DNA of 51,482 bases, from NCBI GenBank assembly GCA_020342025.1, contig CP070840.1:3040295-3091776 (forward strand). Reading direction: 5' to 3'. The stretch is from Deltaproteobacteria bacterium (GTDB lineage: Bacteria; Desulfobacterota; DSM-4660; Desulfatiglandales; HGW-15). Positions 7,814-16,174 of this stretch are shown here, piece after piece (positions within the stretch are counted from its first letter, which is position 1; each line of letters starts with the position of its first letter). The translations under genes and the position numbers were made by a program. Below the pieces are notes generated by a model. It saw only the letters and a list, made by a program, of their open reading frames with translations, ran no database searches and had not been told where the DNA came from.

Positions 7814-10396
7814 ATGCCTGTTTTTCGTGACACAGATCACCTTTATCAAGTCTTGGGTGCGCTCTTCAAACAGTTGGCTGCTGATAGTGAGATTGCCGAG
7901 CGCCTTTTAAAAGGCAATCTGATTGTCCGTTTCCGGTTTAAAGACCCGGAGGGGTGCGTGACCATTGACCTGCGGCGGCCACCGATTACCTATGCCTTTG
8001 GCGAATCCCACCTGGAGCCAGATGTGGAGATGATCCAATCAGGCGATGTGGCTCACCAGTTCTGGTTGGGACGGCTAAATGTGGCGCGCGCTATTGCTAC
8101 AAGAAAGGTCATTTCACGAGGCTCAGTCCCCAAGGCCCTAGCGCTGTTGCCTGCGGTAAAGCCCGCCTTCAAGATTTATCACCAAGTTCTTGGAGACCTG
8201 GGTTACCAGGAGATGATACCGAAAGAAAGGGACAAAACCCGGAGGCTTAGAGGGGTTCGTAGGGAAGGATGGTTGGAGCGCCTACGGGGCCTACTTGGGC
8301 AGGGAGGTCGAGGAGAGCAATGGCCTATCGACGACCATGCGCTGAATCGCCATTTCATCCCGTTGGTAGAAGAGCTGCCCGAAGACTTGTTCCGCGTTGA
8401 GATGCGCAGGCAAGAAATACCAAATGATGAGATGGGCTTGAAAAAAGAGATGCTTCGCAAGATGCGGCTCATACGCGCGTTTGAAGAGTCTTTAGCCGAA
8501 GCGTTTGCCAGGGGAGATCTGCCCACTGAGACGGTTCATCTTTCAACCGGCCAAGAAGCAACAGCCGTGGGTGCGTGCCTTGCCCTGCAAGCCGATGACT
8601 ATGTAGCCACGACGCATCGGGGCCATGGCCACCTGCTGGCAAAAGGTGCGCACGTAAAGGGCATGATGGCCGAATTGTTCGGAAAGCAAACCGGGCTGTG
8701 TAAAGGCAAGGGCGGCTCGATGCATGTTACTGAGGCGGCCATAGGGGCATTGGGGGCCAACGGTATTGTGGGTGCCCCGTTTTTGATCGCTACCGGTGCA
8801 GGGCTCTCTGCATGGCAGCAGGGAACCAAGCAGGTGGCTGTCTCTTTTGCCGGGGACGGCGCAACCAATCAGGGCATGTTTCATGAGGCATTGAACTTTG
8901 CGGCAGTATTCAAGTTGCCTGTCGTCTATGTCATTGAAAACAATCTCTACGGGGAGTTTACGCCCTTGAGCCAGCACGCAGGTATCCAGCGGCTATCGGA
9001 GCGTGCAGCTGCCTATGGCATGCCCGGGTTAACTGTTGATGGAAATGACGTATGGGCCGTCTACCAGGCAACTGCAGAGGCGGTGGAACGGGCCCGTAGC
9101 GGGGAAGGTCCCACACTACTCGAATGTCTGACCTATCGTTGGCGAGGTCACATGGAAGGCGAGGCGGTTTCCTATCGTGGCCAGAGTGAGATCGATACCT
9201 GGAAACAAAAATGCCCTATCCAGTCGTTGGAGCGTGAGTTATTGGAAGAAGCCACCTTGACGCCTCATGAGGCTGCCGAGATAACCCGACAAGCAGAGCG
9301 TGAGGTGGATGAAGCCGTATCTTTTGCTCTGAGCAGTCCAGATCCTCCCCTCGAATCCCTCACCGAAGACATCTATGCACCCGACCCGAGCGTTATTTAC
9401 CAAGCTGTTTCTTCGTATCCATCGGCCCGTGAGATCAGTTACTCTAAGGCCCTTCTTGAAGCGCTCGCTGAGGAGATGGTCCTTGATGAGCGGGTATTTC
9501 TTTTGGGTGAGGACGTGTCCACTGGCGGGTACTTTGCCGTAACAGCGGGCATCGCGGAAAAGTTTGGTGCAGAGCGCGTCATGGACACCCCCATCAGTGA
9601 GTATGCCATCGTCGGAGCAGCGGTTGGAGCAGCCATGACCGGCCGCCGCCCTGTGGCCGAGATTCTCTTTTCTGATTTCCTAACGACTTGCATGGATCCT
9701 ATCGTAAACCAGGCGGCAAAGCTTCGATACATGAGCGGCGGGCAATACGCTCTGCCGTTGGTCGTGAGAACGCCAGGAGGAGGGGGTATTGGCATGGCTG
9801 CCCAGCATTCTCAGAGCCTGGAGGCCTGGATGACCGGTATCCCGGGTCTGATCATTATCGCGGCGGGCACGCCATATGATGCCAAAGGATTACTCAAGGC
9901 TGCCATTCGCTCAAACAACCCCGTGCTCTTTTTCGAGAACAAGCTGCTTTACACGGCTATCGGTCCCGTACCGGAGGAAGAATACATCGTGCCCATTGGC
10001 ATTGCAGAAGTGAAGCACTCTGGCGATGACGTGACACTGGTTGCCATTGGAGCCATGGTTGTCCCTGCGCTGGATGCTGCCGAGACACTGGCCAGCGAAG
10101 GAATTAGCGTGGAGGTTGTGGATCCGCGGACCCTCATACCGTGTGATTGGGCCGCGATTGTGAGGTCGGTGCTGAAGACTGGACGGCTGGTGGTGGCTGA
10201 GCCAGGCGTTCTCACCCACGGATTTGGTGCAGAAGTGGTGAGCCGGGTCACAGAAGTGACCGTGGGCGCGCTAAAGGCACCCCCTCGTCGAGTTGCAGGC
10301 ATGGATGTGCCTATCCCTTACAACCGCACATTGGAAAACGCGGCCCTACCTGATGTGGAGGACATCACGAAAGCAGTGCGTGATCTCATGGGGTAA
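7814..10396 (+). CDS. SCP2-like domain fused to TPP-dependent 2-oxoacid dehydrogenase E1 alpha and beta
   Basis: This 860-residue protein joins three parts. Residues about 1-125 look like an SCP2 sterol/lipid-carrier domain (EPDVEMIQSGDVAHQFWLG, ending ISRGSVPKALALLPAV). A charged linker follows to about 215. Residues about 215-520 are E1 alpha, with HLSTGQEA, GKGGSMHV and the thiamine-diphosphate motif GDGATNQG...ENN near 347-377. Residues about 535-860 are E1 beta, with LGEDVSTGG, DTPISEYAIVG and FENKLLY, closest in feel to acetoin or branched-chain/pyruvate dehydrogenases. Such enzymes decarboxylate a 2-oxoacid or acetoin and pass the acyl group to a lipoyl E2. No E2, E3 or lipoate gene lies nearby. 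The start has a strong TAGGAGG site. E1 alpha-beta fusions are known; the SCP2 head is the odd part, and the substrate is unknown. Confidence 0.85.
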   Translation: MPVFRDTDHLYQVLGALFKQLAADSEIAERLLKGNLIVRFRFKDPEGCVTIDLRRPPITYAFGESHLEPDVEMIQSGDVAHQFWLGRLNVARAIATRKVISRGSVPKALALLPAVKPAFKIYHQVLGDLGYQEMIPKERDKTRRLRGVRREGWLERLRGLLGQGGRGEQWPIDDHALNRHFIPLVEELPEDLFRVEMRRQEIPNDEMGLKKEMLRKMRLIRAFEESLAEAFARGDLPTETVHLSTGQEATAVGACLALQADDYVATTHRGHGHLLAKGAHVKGMMAELFGKQTGLCKGKGGSMHVTEAAIGALGANGIVGAPFLIATGAGLSAWQQGTKQVAVSFAGDGATNQGMFHEALNFAAVFKLPVVYVIENNLYGEFTPLSQHAGIQRLSERAAAYGMPGLTVDGNDVWAVYQATAEAVERARSGEGPTLLECLTYRWRGHMEGEAVSYRGQSEIDTWKQKCPIQSLERELLEEATLTPHEAAEITRQAEREVDEAVSFALSSPDPPLESLTEDIYAPDPSVIYQAVSSYPSAREISYSKALLEALAEEMVLDERVFLLGEDVSTGGYFAVTAGIAEKFGAERVMDTPISEYAIVGAAVGAAMTGRRPVAEILFSDFLTTCMDPIVNQAAKLRYMSGGQYALPLVVRTPGGGGIGMAAQHSQSLEAWMTGIPGLIIIAAGTPYDAKGLLKAAIRSNNPVLFFENKLLYTAIGPVPEEEYIVPIGIAEVKHSGDDVTLVAIGAMVVPALDAAETLASEGISVEVVDPRTLIPCDWAAIVRSVLKTGRLVVAEPGVLTHGFGAEVVSRVTEVTVGALKAPPRRVAGMDVPIPYNRTLENAALPDVEDITKAVRDLMG

Positions 10397-10493
10397 TGCG
10401 CAATAGAGGGTAATGGAATCGAACGGTTTTCAGTTGCGTGCGTGTGAGTAAAAAAAGAGTTGCGGCGGGTTTGGGGACTGAACAGATGGCCAA

Positions 10494-10778
10494 TCAAAAG
10501 TCTACGTCGGTAGATCCAACTTGCCTTAAGGTTCTGTAAAGACTCTTATTCAGCACTTTGAGAAGCTTTTTGCGAAAATCCATATCTTCGATCGAAACAT
10601 ATCCACTGAATCGTTGCCCCTCATACATGACTTCAAGCGTAATCGCCCCTTCCAGTTCTCGAACAGAAACAAGTTTGTCTGGTTGCTCGCCGCGCGGCTT
10701 TTTTGACGTTCGGCTGAGCCGGGGGGTCCAACTTGGCGGCCATTTTCCTGATAGCTTTGGATGCGCCCTTAGTCTCAT
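10494..10778 (-). CDS. Conserved hypothetical small protein
   Basis: I do not recognise this family. A frame opens with TTG at 10832, but an ATG at 10778 is preferred because TCTCCT (10784-10789, AGGAGA on the coding strand) sits five bases before it. That gives 94 residues. The N-terminus is basic and proline/tryptophan-rich (HPKLSGKWPPSW); the C-terminal half has a regular alternating pattern (ITLEVMYEGQRFSGYVSIED) that suggests a small beta-sheet domain. It lies directly downstream of the MobA-like gene on the same strand, so the two are probably co-transcribed. No function is proposed. Confidence 0.6.
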   Translation of the reverse strand: MRLRAHPKLSGKWPPSWTPRLSRTSKKPRGEQPDKLVSVRELEGAITLEVMYEGQRFSGYVSIEDMDFRKKLLKVLNKSLYRTLRQVGSTDVDF

Positions 10779-10835
10779 AATGGTCTCCTCATCTTCATTT
10801 AAACACACGCCTATTCCGAACGGCAAGGCCAAAAG

Positions 10836-11489
10836 TCATTGAGGTTCATTGCGGCCCGGATCTTTTTGGTCTTGATCCAGTGATTGTTTAAACTCAAAAT
10901 ATTCTTCCATCGTGTCTATATCCACATCGTCATAGTCTTTTTCTGGTTCCACGAGGCACACCTGATCAGCGTATTTTACAAAAAGATCCCTGGCGCCCAC
11001 ATCCCCTCTTAATCGGTGAAGTTCGTCATAATATTGACGACCTATGATGACTGGGTGCGAACGTCTTCCTATGAGTTTAATGGCGCCGAGTTGCAAGTGG
11101 GATGCAAGGTATTCGTGGAGTAATAGGTTGATCAGGCTTGAACTGATGAGCGGCATGTCTGCAAGAATGATCATAACATGTTCAAAAAGATCTTCCACCT
11201 CCGAGAGACCCGTGATAATTGAGGTGCTGATTCCATCAAGATAGTTTTTGTTTTCAACGATTCTGAGTTTTGAATGATGGAGGCCGGTATGTAAACTTTG
11301 CTTAATCTCCTGAGCCTGAAAGCCGAGAACGAGGAGGATAAGATCGAGATCAGAACTCAAGACCTCATTGAGCACGCGGTCAAGAAGAGTATGCCCTCCC
11401 ACACGTAACAGCTGTTTCGGCTGTCCCATGCGGGTTGAGGCCCCAGCTGCCAAAAGAAGGCCTGCGACTTTTTCCTTTTCCTGACTCAT
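10836..11489 (-). CDS. MobA/MocA-like nucleotidyltransferase
   Basis: The protein has the nucleotide-binding signature LLLAAGASTRMGQPKQLL, then ILADMPLIS (metal-binding Asp) and SHPVIIG, all typical of MobA-like NTP transferases. The closest subgroup is MocA (CTP:molybdenum cofactor cytidylyltransferase), which makes molybdopterin cytosine dinucleotide for xanthine-oxidase-type enzymes; no such enzyme is in the window, so the substrate is not certain. The frame extends to 11540, but the ATG at 11489 has a GGAGGG ribosome site just upstream and starts two residues before the conserved core begins to look family-like. It is followed by a small unknown gene. Confidence 0.8.
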   Translation of the reverse strand: MSQEKEKVAGLLLAAGASTRMGQPKQLLRVGGHTLLDRVLNEVLSSDLDLILLVLGFQAQEIKQSLHTGLHHSKLRIVENKNYLDGISTSIITGLSEVEDLFEHVMIILADMPLISSSLINLLLHEYLASHLQLGAIKLIGRRSHPVIIGRQYYDELHRLRGDVGARDLFVKYADQVCLVEPEKDYDDVDIDTMEEYFEFKQSLDQDQKDPGRNEPQ

Positions 11490-11839
11490 ATCCCTCCAGA
11501 TATCAGCACCTTTGAGCGCCATTACCCACGACCCGCACAATCTGTGGCGTCAATGAGATTGCCTTTTTCAAATTGTCTCACAATGGGCTGAAGTTGCTGG
11601 CCCCTTGAATGATGTCATCAAAGTCATTGACGTTATCGGGGTTCCCGGCCATAATGCCTCGCGACAGGTGGATGGAAGTAATGCTAATATACTGCGTAGG
11701 CCCATATTGTCAATTAGGGAATCCCTATGAGGCTGTCGGAAAACGTCCATCGACCGAGAGCTCGCAAAGTGATATGCTCCCGTTCTTACCGCTTTAGCGC
11801 AAATCCGCGTTAAACCACATGTAGCCCCCAGGTTTGGTC
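11490..11839. other. 350-base gap between divergent genes
   Basis: No gene is supported. Short open frames on both strands here lack ribosome sites and family motifs. An odd-length palindrome, TAGGGA-A-TCCCTA at 11715-11727, could be an operator for either flanking gene. Nothing else is recognisable. Confidence 0.4.
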
Positions 11840-12547
11840 ATGTCTCCTGCTAAGAAAATCTTTGAGAAACAACTATCGCACCTTCTGTCTCTGGTGCTTT
11901 TGTTGGTTGGGTTGTTTCTGTTGATGAACCTTGATGGATTTAGCCGAGGAGAATTTTGGGGAGTAGACACCTTAACTTGGCTTTATTTGCTTGTGGGAAT
12001 TACGATTTTACACCAAATTTTTGTATGGTTTTGTTGGCGGGCCGAGCTTTACTCCGGGTTGCTAAGGAGATGGTTTGGCCACAGAGCCTTTGCTGTATAT
12101 GCCGTTCTATTCTTTCTATTAATTATTTCACGCCCCGTGTTTATCACCTTATTGGCCATAGCGAATAGGGATACTATCGCAATTTCCCCTACGTTCAGGA
12201 TGATATTAGTTATCCTGTTGACAGCTCCATCCATATATTTATTGTATTCTATTGCAAGGTATTTTGGATTCGAGCGCGCTTTTGGTATCGATCACTTTGA
12301 TCGTTCGTACAGAGGAAAAGCATTGGTTAAAAAGGGTATATTCCGATACGCAACCAATGGCATGTATGTGTTCGGGCTCTTGATTCTTTGGATACCCGGT
12401 GTTCTACTTTCTTCATTGGCAGCAGTAGTTGCTGCTTTATTCAGTCATATATATATTTGGGTGCACTATTTCTGCACTGAAAAGCCGGATATGGATTTTA
12501 TCTACGGACAGCGATCCCCCCTGGGCAGAATAGAAGGTGATCGTTAG
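11840..12547 (+). CDS. Isoprenylcysteine methyltransferase/PEMT-like membrane protein
   Basis: This protein of about 235 residues has roughly six hydrophobic segments and ends with HYFCTEKPDMDFIYG, a motif closely matching the SAM-binding C-terminal region of ICMT and phospholipid N-methyltransferase families (usual form: EKPDM...YG). The family methylates lipids or prenylated/isoprenoid substrates at the membrane. The target here cannot be told. A TTG at 11834 opens the frame, but ATG at 11840 is the more likely start; no strong ribosome site is visible for either. Its 3' end overlaps the convergent iorB stop by four bases. Confidence 0.65.
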   Translation: MSPAKKIFEKQLSHLLSLVLLLVGLFLLMNLDGFSRGEFWGVDTLTWLYLLVGITILHQIFVWFCWRAELYSGLLRRWFGHRAFAVYAVLFFLLIISRPVFITLLAIANRDTIAISPTFRMILVILLTAPSIYLLYSIARYFGFERAFGIDHFDRSYRGKALVKKGIFRYATNGMYVFGLLILWIPGVLLSSLAAVVAALFSHIYIWVHYFCTEKPDMDFIYGQRSPLGRIEGDR

Positions 12548-13110
12548 GATGTCTCTTCCACGCCCCTTTGTAGGCCTGCCTCGAACACCTTCAGATTAAT
12601 CTCTCTGAATCGATCGGGACTAATGCTTTCTATGGTCTTCCTGAGTTCTTCTTGGGTCGTTGGTCCCTCGTTGAATGCAGTAAAATATCCCAGAAGGGCC
12701 AGGTTTGTACAAAGGGGAGCGCCCAGGTCCAGGGCTATTGTTCCGGCGGGTGCTGAACGATAGGTAATCTCCCTTTTCTCCAAAAAGGCTTTCACCTCTT
12801 CTCTTGGGAAACGTTGAGGATTGGCATTCACATACATGTGGGCCCCACGGGAGAGAAAGGGGAGATTGCGGTAGCCCTCGTTTTCCTCCAGGGCCAAAAG
12901 AAAATGGGCTGATCCTGTCTTAACCAGGGAGCTTTGTACATCACCAATTCTCAGGTGAGAGACGACCGATCCGCCCCTCTGCGCCATGCCGTGGGTCTCT
13001 GCTCCCAAGACGTTAAAGCCCTTATCCAGCGCGGTCTGCGCCAGTACCCTCGTCACAAACAGGATCCCCTGACCGCCCAATCCGCATAAAATAATATTTA
13101 CAGTCTCCAT
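12544..13110 (-). CDS. iorB: Indolepyruvate ferredoxin oxidoreductase beta subunit
   Basis: The 188-residue protein is of the 2-oxoacid:acceptor oxidoreductase gamma type. It opens with LCGLGGQGILFVTRVLA, the family hallmark, and has GAETHGMAQRGGSVVSHLR. With IorA it decarboxylates aryl pyruvates (from Trp, Phe, Tyr transamination) to aryl-acetyl-CoA with reduction of ferredoxin, a typical anaerobic amino-acid pathway; the reverse reaction is also possible in anaerobes. It lies downstream of iorA but separated by 203 bases that contain a palindromic repeat. Confidence 0.92.
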   Translation of the reverse strand: METVNIILCGLGGQGILFVTRVLAQTALDKGFNVLGAETHGMAQRGGSVVSHLRIGDVQSSLVKTGSAHFLLALEENEGYRNLPFLSRGAHMYVNANPQRFPREEVKAFLEKREITYRSAPAGTIALDLGAPLCTNLALLGYFTAFNEGPTTQEELRKTIESISPDRFREINLKVFEAGLQRGVEETS

Positions 13111-13313
13111 CTAACGCCTCAAATCAGCCAGATCACAGAATTAAAGAAAGCACTCAAACTCAAATTCCAAAATCCCAATGTCAAATGAATTCCAAAACTT
13201 AATGTCACAAATTTTTGTAATTTGGGCTTCCACATTTGTCATTGTTAGTGCATCTTGGCCCTGAAGAAGGGCTCCTAGAAGTAATTAAAAAGTCTTGAAA
13301 ACGCTGAACTGGG
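13111..13313. repeat. Palindromic repeat element between iorA and iorB
   Basis: This gap is AT-rich, unlike its neighbours. CAATGTCAAATG near 13178 is complementary, with one mismatch, to CATTTGTCATTG near 13232, with further partial pairing around CAAATT/AATTTG. This gives a hairpin of about 65 bases, consistent with a MITE- or REP-like intergenic element placed inside an otherwise tight operon. Confidence 0.6.
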
Positions 13314-15173
13314 TCAGGCCTCTACAATGCATCCTGTGGGGCAGACAGCGAGGCACTGACCACAGTCTGCGCAGATCTGGCGGTTGATGTCGGTGCGCCC
13401 CAATTCTTCGTCATGAAAAAGGGCAGGGCACTCAAAGCGATCGAGGCAAAAATTACATTCTTTGCAATCATCGGTGATCTGCATCTTTTTCTTTTCTGGG
13501 ATCGCCTCATCCCGGTAGGCGATGACACAGGGGTGACGGGCGATGATAACGGCGATACCACCTTCAGGTTCATTCACATACTCAACTGCCCTTTTGATAA
13601 CACCCGTCATTTTTTTTATATCGTAAGGATCAACTACTTCAATGAAATCCACGCCACATCCTGCGACAGCCCTTTCCAATGTTATAGCCTTTCCGTCGCT
13701 TCCGTCCGCCCTTATTCCCAGAGCGGGTGTGGGCTGCATACCGGTCATGGCGGTTGTCATGTTATCAAGGATCACCAGGATGAATCGTGCACCATTGTAA
13801 ACGGCATTCAATAGACCGGCCGTCCCTGAATGGAAAAAGGTGGAATCGCCTATGGTCGCCACAATGGGTTGCTCCACCTCATCCTGGGCAAATGAATGAT
13901 AAAATCCGGATGCCAACGTGATTGCGGCGCCCATATCCAGGCAGGTATCCACAGCGCCCAGATTGAGCCCCAAAGTATAGCAGCCAATGTCAGAAGTAAA
14001 AATGGCTTTGGGTTTTACCTTTCTTATGGCGAAAAATGCGGACCTGTGAGGGCATCCCGGACAGAGGGTAGGTCGCCGAACGGGCAACTGAAGGCTTTGC
14101 ACCAGTTCCATGGCTTCTCGATCTTCAACTTGCGTGAAGGGCTCAAGATTCAACGCTTCCAGAACCTGGCTCACCATGCCATGCACGACCCGGGGAGCCA
14201 ATTCACCTTCTCGGGGCACATGGCCCGAGAGACGTCCCAAAACCCTTTCCCGGTCCCTCAGAAAGTACTCTATAACCGTGTCTGTCTCCTCTATGACAAG
14301 CACCTTGTCGCAGGCAGACATGAACTCCATGGCGAGACCCTCGGGAAAAGGGTAGGGGGTGCCTATTTTGAGGAGAGGGATATCGGTCCGACTCTCTTCC
14401 CTTAGGGTATCCTGGATCACAGAAAAAGGGACCCCTCCTGCGATTATTCCGAGCGGGTAGGTTTTTCCCGCCTCCAGATTGTGGAAATTGTATTGGGAGA
14501 GGCCCTCGAATCGTTTCCCAATTTCCTCTAACTTCTTGTTCAGTTCGCCATGGAGTATGAGACGGAAACGGGGGGTGGCCGCCCACCTCCCAGGGTCCTT
14601 CTCAAAGGAGGCCGCCTTTCCGTCCCTTTTTATGGACCCAAATTGGATATTTTGCCGTGCATGGCATACCCGAATGGCAGGTCTCAAGATAACTGGAATC
14701 CTAAACTCCTCTGATATGTCCAGCGCCAGGCCAACCATCTCCCTCGCCTCCTGAGGGCCGGAAGGGTCCAACACAGGGACTTTCGCAAGACGGGCCATAA
14801 GGCGGGTGTCCTGCTCTGTCTGGGAGGAGTGGGGCCCGGGGTCATCGCAGGATATAATCACAAATCCTCCAACCGTTCCTGTATAGGCAGCGCTCATCAG
14901 TGAGTCGGCCGCCACATTGAGTCCCACCTGCTTCATGCAACAGGCCGCCCTCTTCCCTGTTACAGATGCTGCAAAGGCGTTATCCAGGGCCACTTTTTCA
15001 TTGGTGGACCATTCCACGTAGGTATCAAGACCCTCCGATTTCACCAGACGGATCACTTCAGGCAGGATCTCAGAACTAGGCGTGCCGGGATAGGATGTGA
15101 CCACCTGACACCCGGCCTCCACAAGACCGAGCGCAATGGCCCCATTTCCCAAAAGGATTTCTTCTCTGCTCAT
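13314..15173 (-). CDS. iorA: Indolepyruvate ferredoxin oxidoreductase alpha subunit
   Basis: The 619-residue protein has the normal IorA order: an N-terminal pyrimidine-binding/PFOR-like domain (LLGNGAIALGLVEAGCQVVTSYPGTPS type start), a middle domain, a thiamine-diphosphate domain with IGDSTFFHSG, and a C-terminal pair of [4Fe-4S] sites (CKECNFC...C and CADCGQCLAVCP). It catalyses the TPP-dependent decarboxylation of indolepyruvate-type 2-oxoacids and passes electrons to ferredoxin. Its ATG overlaps the stop of the upstream 106-residue gene as ATGA, showing translational coupling. The shape of the iron-sulfur tail is complete, so the enzyme looks functional. Confidence 0.95.
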   Translation of the reverse strand: MSREEILLGNGAIALGLVEAGCQVVTSYPGTPSSEILPEVIRLVKSEGLDTYVEWSTNEKVALDNAFAASVTGKRAACCMKQVGLNVAADSLMSAAYTGTVGGFVIISCDDPGPHSSQTEQDTRLMARLAKVPVLDPSGPQEAREMVGLALDISEEFRIPVILRPAIRVCHARQNIQFGSIKRDGKAASFEKDPGRWAATPRFRLILHGELNKKLEEIGKRFEGLSQYNFHNLEAGKTYPLGIIAGGVPFSVIQDTLREESRTDIPLLKIGTPYPFPEGLAMEFMSACDKVLVIEETDTVIEYFLRDRERVLGRLSGHVPREGELAPRVVHGMVSQVLEALNLEPFTQVEDREAMELVQSLQLPVRRPTLCPGCPHRSAFFAIRKVKPKAIFTSDIGCYTLGLNLGAVDTCLDMGAAITLASGFYHSFAQDEVEQPIVATIGDSTFFHSGTAGLLNAVYNGARFILVILDNMTTAMTGMQPTPALGIRADGSDGKAITLERAVAGCGVDFIEVVDPYDIKKMTGVIKRAVEYVNEPEGGIAVIIARHPCVIAYRDEAIPEKKKMQITDDCKECNFCLDRFECPALFHDEELGRTDINRQICADCGQCLAVCPTGCIVEA

Positions 15174-15490
15174 GTCTCTTCTTTTATCCTCTTTTTTGCC
15201 TCTTCGATCAGTTCCACCAAAGAGAGCATTTTTGGTTTTGGAAGTTTACCAAAGACCTTTTCCCACTCTCCGGGCTCCAGTTCTTTTCGCATATACTCTT
15301 CCACCAAAAAATGTTCAAACCAGCAATCAAGGGTCTTAAAACAGGGAAGACCCATGTTTTCTTTTCTACAGTAGGAAAAGGTGATTTGGTGGCCAAGTCT
15401 GGGGCACCGAATTTCATAATCTTCACGGGGCGGGGTAACGTCTTTCTTCATCTTGTTGGCATCCAAGAATAGCACCGGAGACCGAAGCAT
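15170..15490 (-). CDS. Cysteine-containing small protein coupled to iorA
   Basis: I do not recognise a named family. The 106-residue protein (or 93 residues from an ATG at 15451) has four closely placed cysteines in the pattern RCPRLGHQ...YCRKE...PCFKTLDCW, which could bind zinc or an iron-sulfur cluster, followed by a helical charged C-terminus. Its stop overlaps the iorA start by four bases, so it is translated with iorA. The context suggests a role in the ior system, for example maturation or electron transfer, but this is only inferred from position. Neither possible start has a strong ribosome site. Confidence 0.65.
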   Translation of the reverse strand: MLRSPVLFLDANKMKKDVTPPREDYEIRCPRLGHQITFSYCRKENMGLPCFKTLDCWFEHFLVEEYMRKELEPGEWEKVFGKLPKPKMLSLVELIEEAKKRIKEET

Positions 15491-15910
15491 CGGTATCCGG
15501 TGAGAATTTGAAAGTCAGATTTCTAATTCTGGCTAAAGGCCCTGCGGCACACCTGGCTCTGAATTACCGCTGAAGACTGATCAGGAAAGGACTGTGTCGT
15601 GCAAATTTTGTATATGGTATGCGACCCCTCTGTCAAGAGGTTTTTCTACCTGTCTAGTATAGATAAAGGCTGAGAGAGCTATTTAAATCATTGATATTTT
15701 TCCCCTATTCAACGCGCCCGGAGTCAGGCCCTCAATAAACATATAGAGGGCCGCGGAAACCGCTGAAAGAGGGCAGAATCTGAGGGGAAATTTCGGTGAG
15801 GTATTGCTCAAAATGTTGAAATGATTTGATATAATTGCTCCTGAATGGTATCATTTTAGTGGCGTAAAGAGACAAACAGGGACGACAACTGGGTGCAGAA
15901 AAGGTCTGAG
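15491..15910. other. 420-base gap with hairpin and extended -10 promoter
   Basis: No gene is supported here. CCTCT-GTCA-AGAGG (15627-15640) followed by TTTTT is terminator-like on the plus strand, though no plus-strand gene ends just before it. TGATATAAT (15827-15835) is a good extended -10 promoter about 75 bases before the GAF-ATPase start. Confidence 0.5.
15827..15835 (+). promoter_or_regulatory. Extended -10 promoter for the PilB/GspE-like gene
   Basis: The element TG-A-TATAAT is a perfect -10 hexamer with the TGn extension. No convincing -35 hexamer lies at 16-18 bases, which is normal for extended -10 promoters. The start of transcription would be near 15842. Confidence 0.5.
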
Positions 15911-16108
15911 ATGAATCGGTACGGAACGGAAGAACTTGGGGAGGACAAAGAAAATTTGAATTACTACAAGGCCCTTCACGACATAGCCAATCAAATCCAC
16001 GCGGCAAAGAATACAGATGATATCCTTATCAATTTAAAGAATAAGATCCTGGGTCTTTTTGATGCGGATCGCGTGACCATCTATGTGGTGGTAGGCAAAA
16101 AGAAATAA
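15911..16108 (+). pseudogene. N-terminal GAF fragment of the PilB/GspE-like ATPase, cut by in-frame TAA
   Basis: From ATG 15911 (a GTG at 15893 is also in frame) the sequence encodes the first half of a GAF domain (LHDIANQIHAAKNTDDIL...GLFDADRVTIYVV) and then meets TAA at 16106-16108. The same reading frame continues after the stop with IYSQFKSADISREIRVPINN, which is the natural continuation of this GAF domain, and stays open to 18208. One base change (GAA or AAA to TAA) explains it; there is no frameshift. The stop could be a true nonsense mutation, a sequencing or assembly error, or strain variation. Confidence 0.8.
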
Positions 16109-16174
16109 ATCTATTCACAGTTTAAATCCGCTGATATATCCAGAGAAATCCGGGTTCCCATCAATAACAAGAGT

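Noticed and set aside
11568..11797. Short open frames on both strands in the 11490-11839 gap
   Set aside because: No ribosome sites, no motifs and mutually overlapping; most likely chance frames.
15627..15645. Terminator-like hairpin with T5
   Set aside because: No plus-strand gene ends before it, and the stem is only five pairs; not listed as a separate terminator.
16106..16108. TAA in the GAF-ATPase gene as a recoded codon
   Set aside because: TAA is used as an ordinary stop by many intact genes in the window, and no known bacterial recoding reads TAA as sense here.
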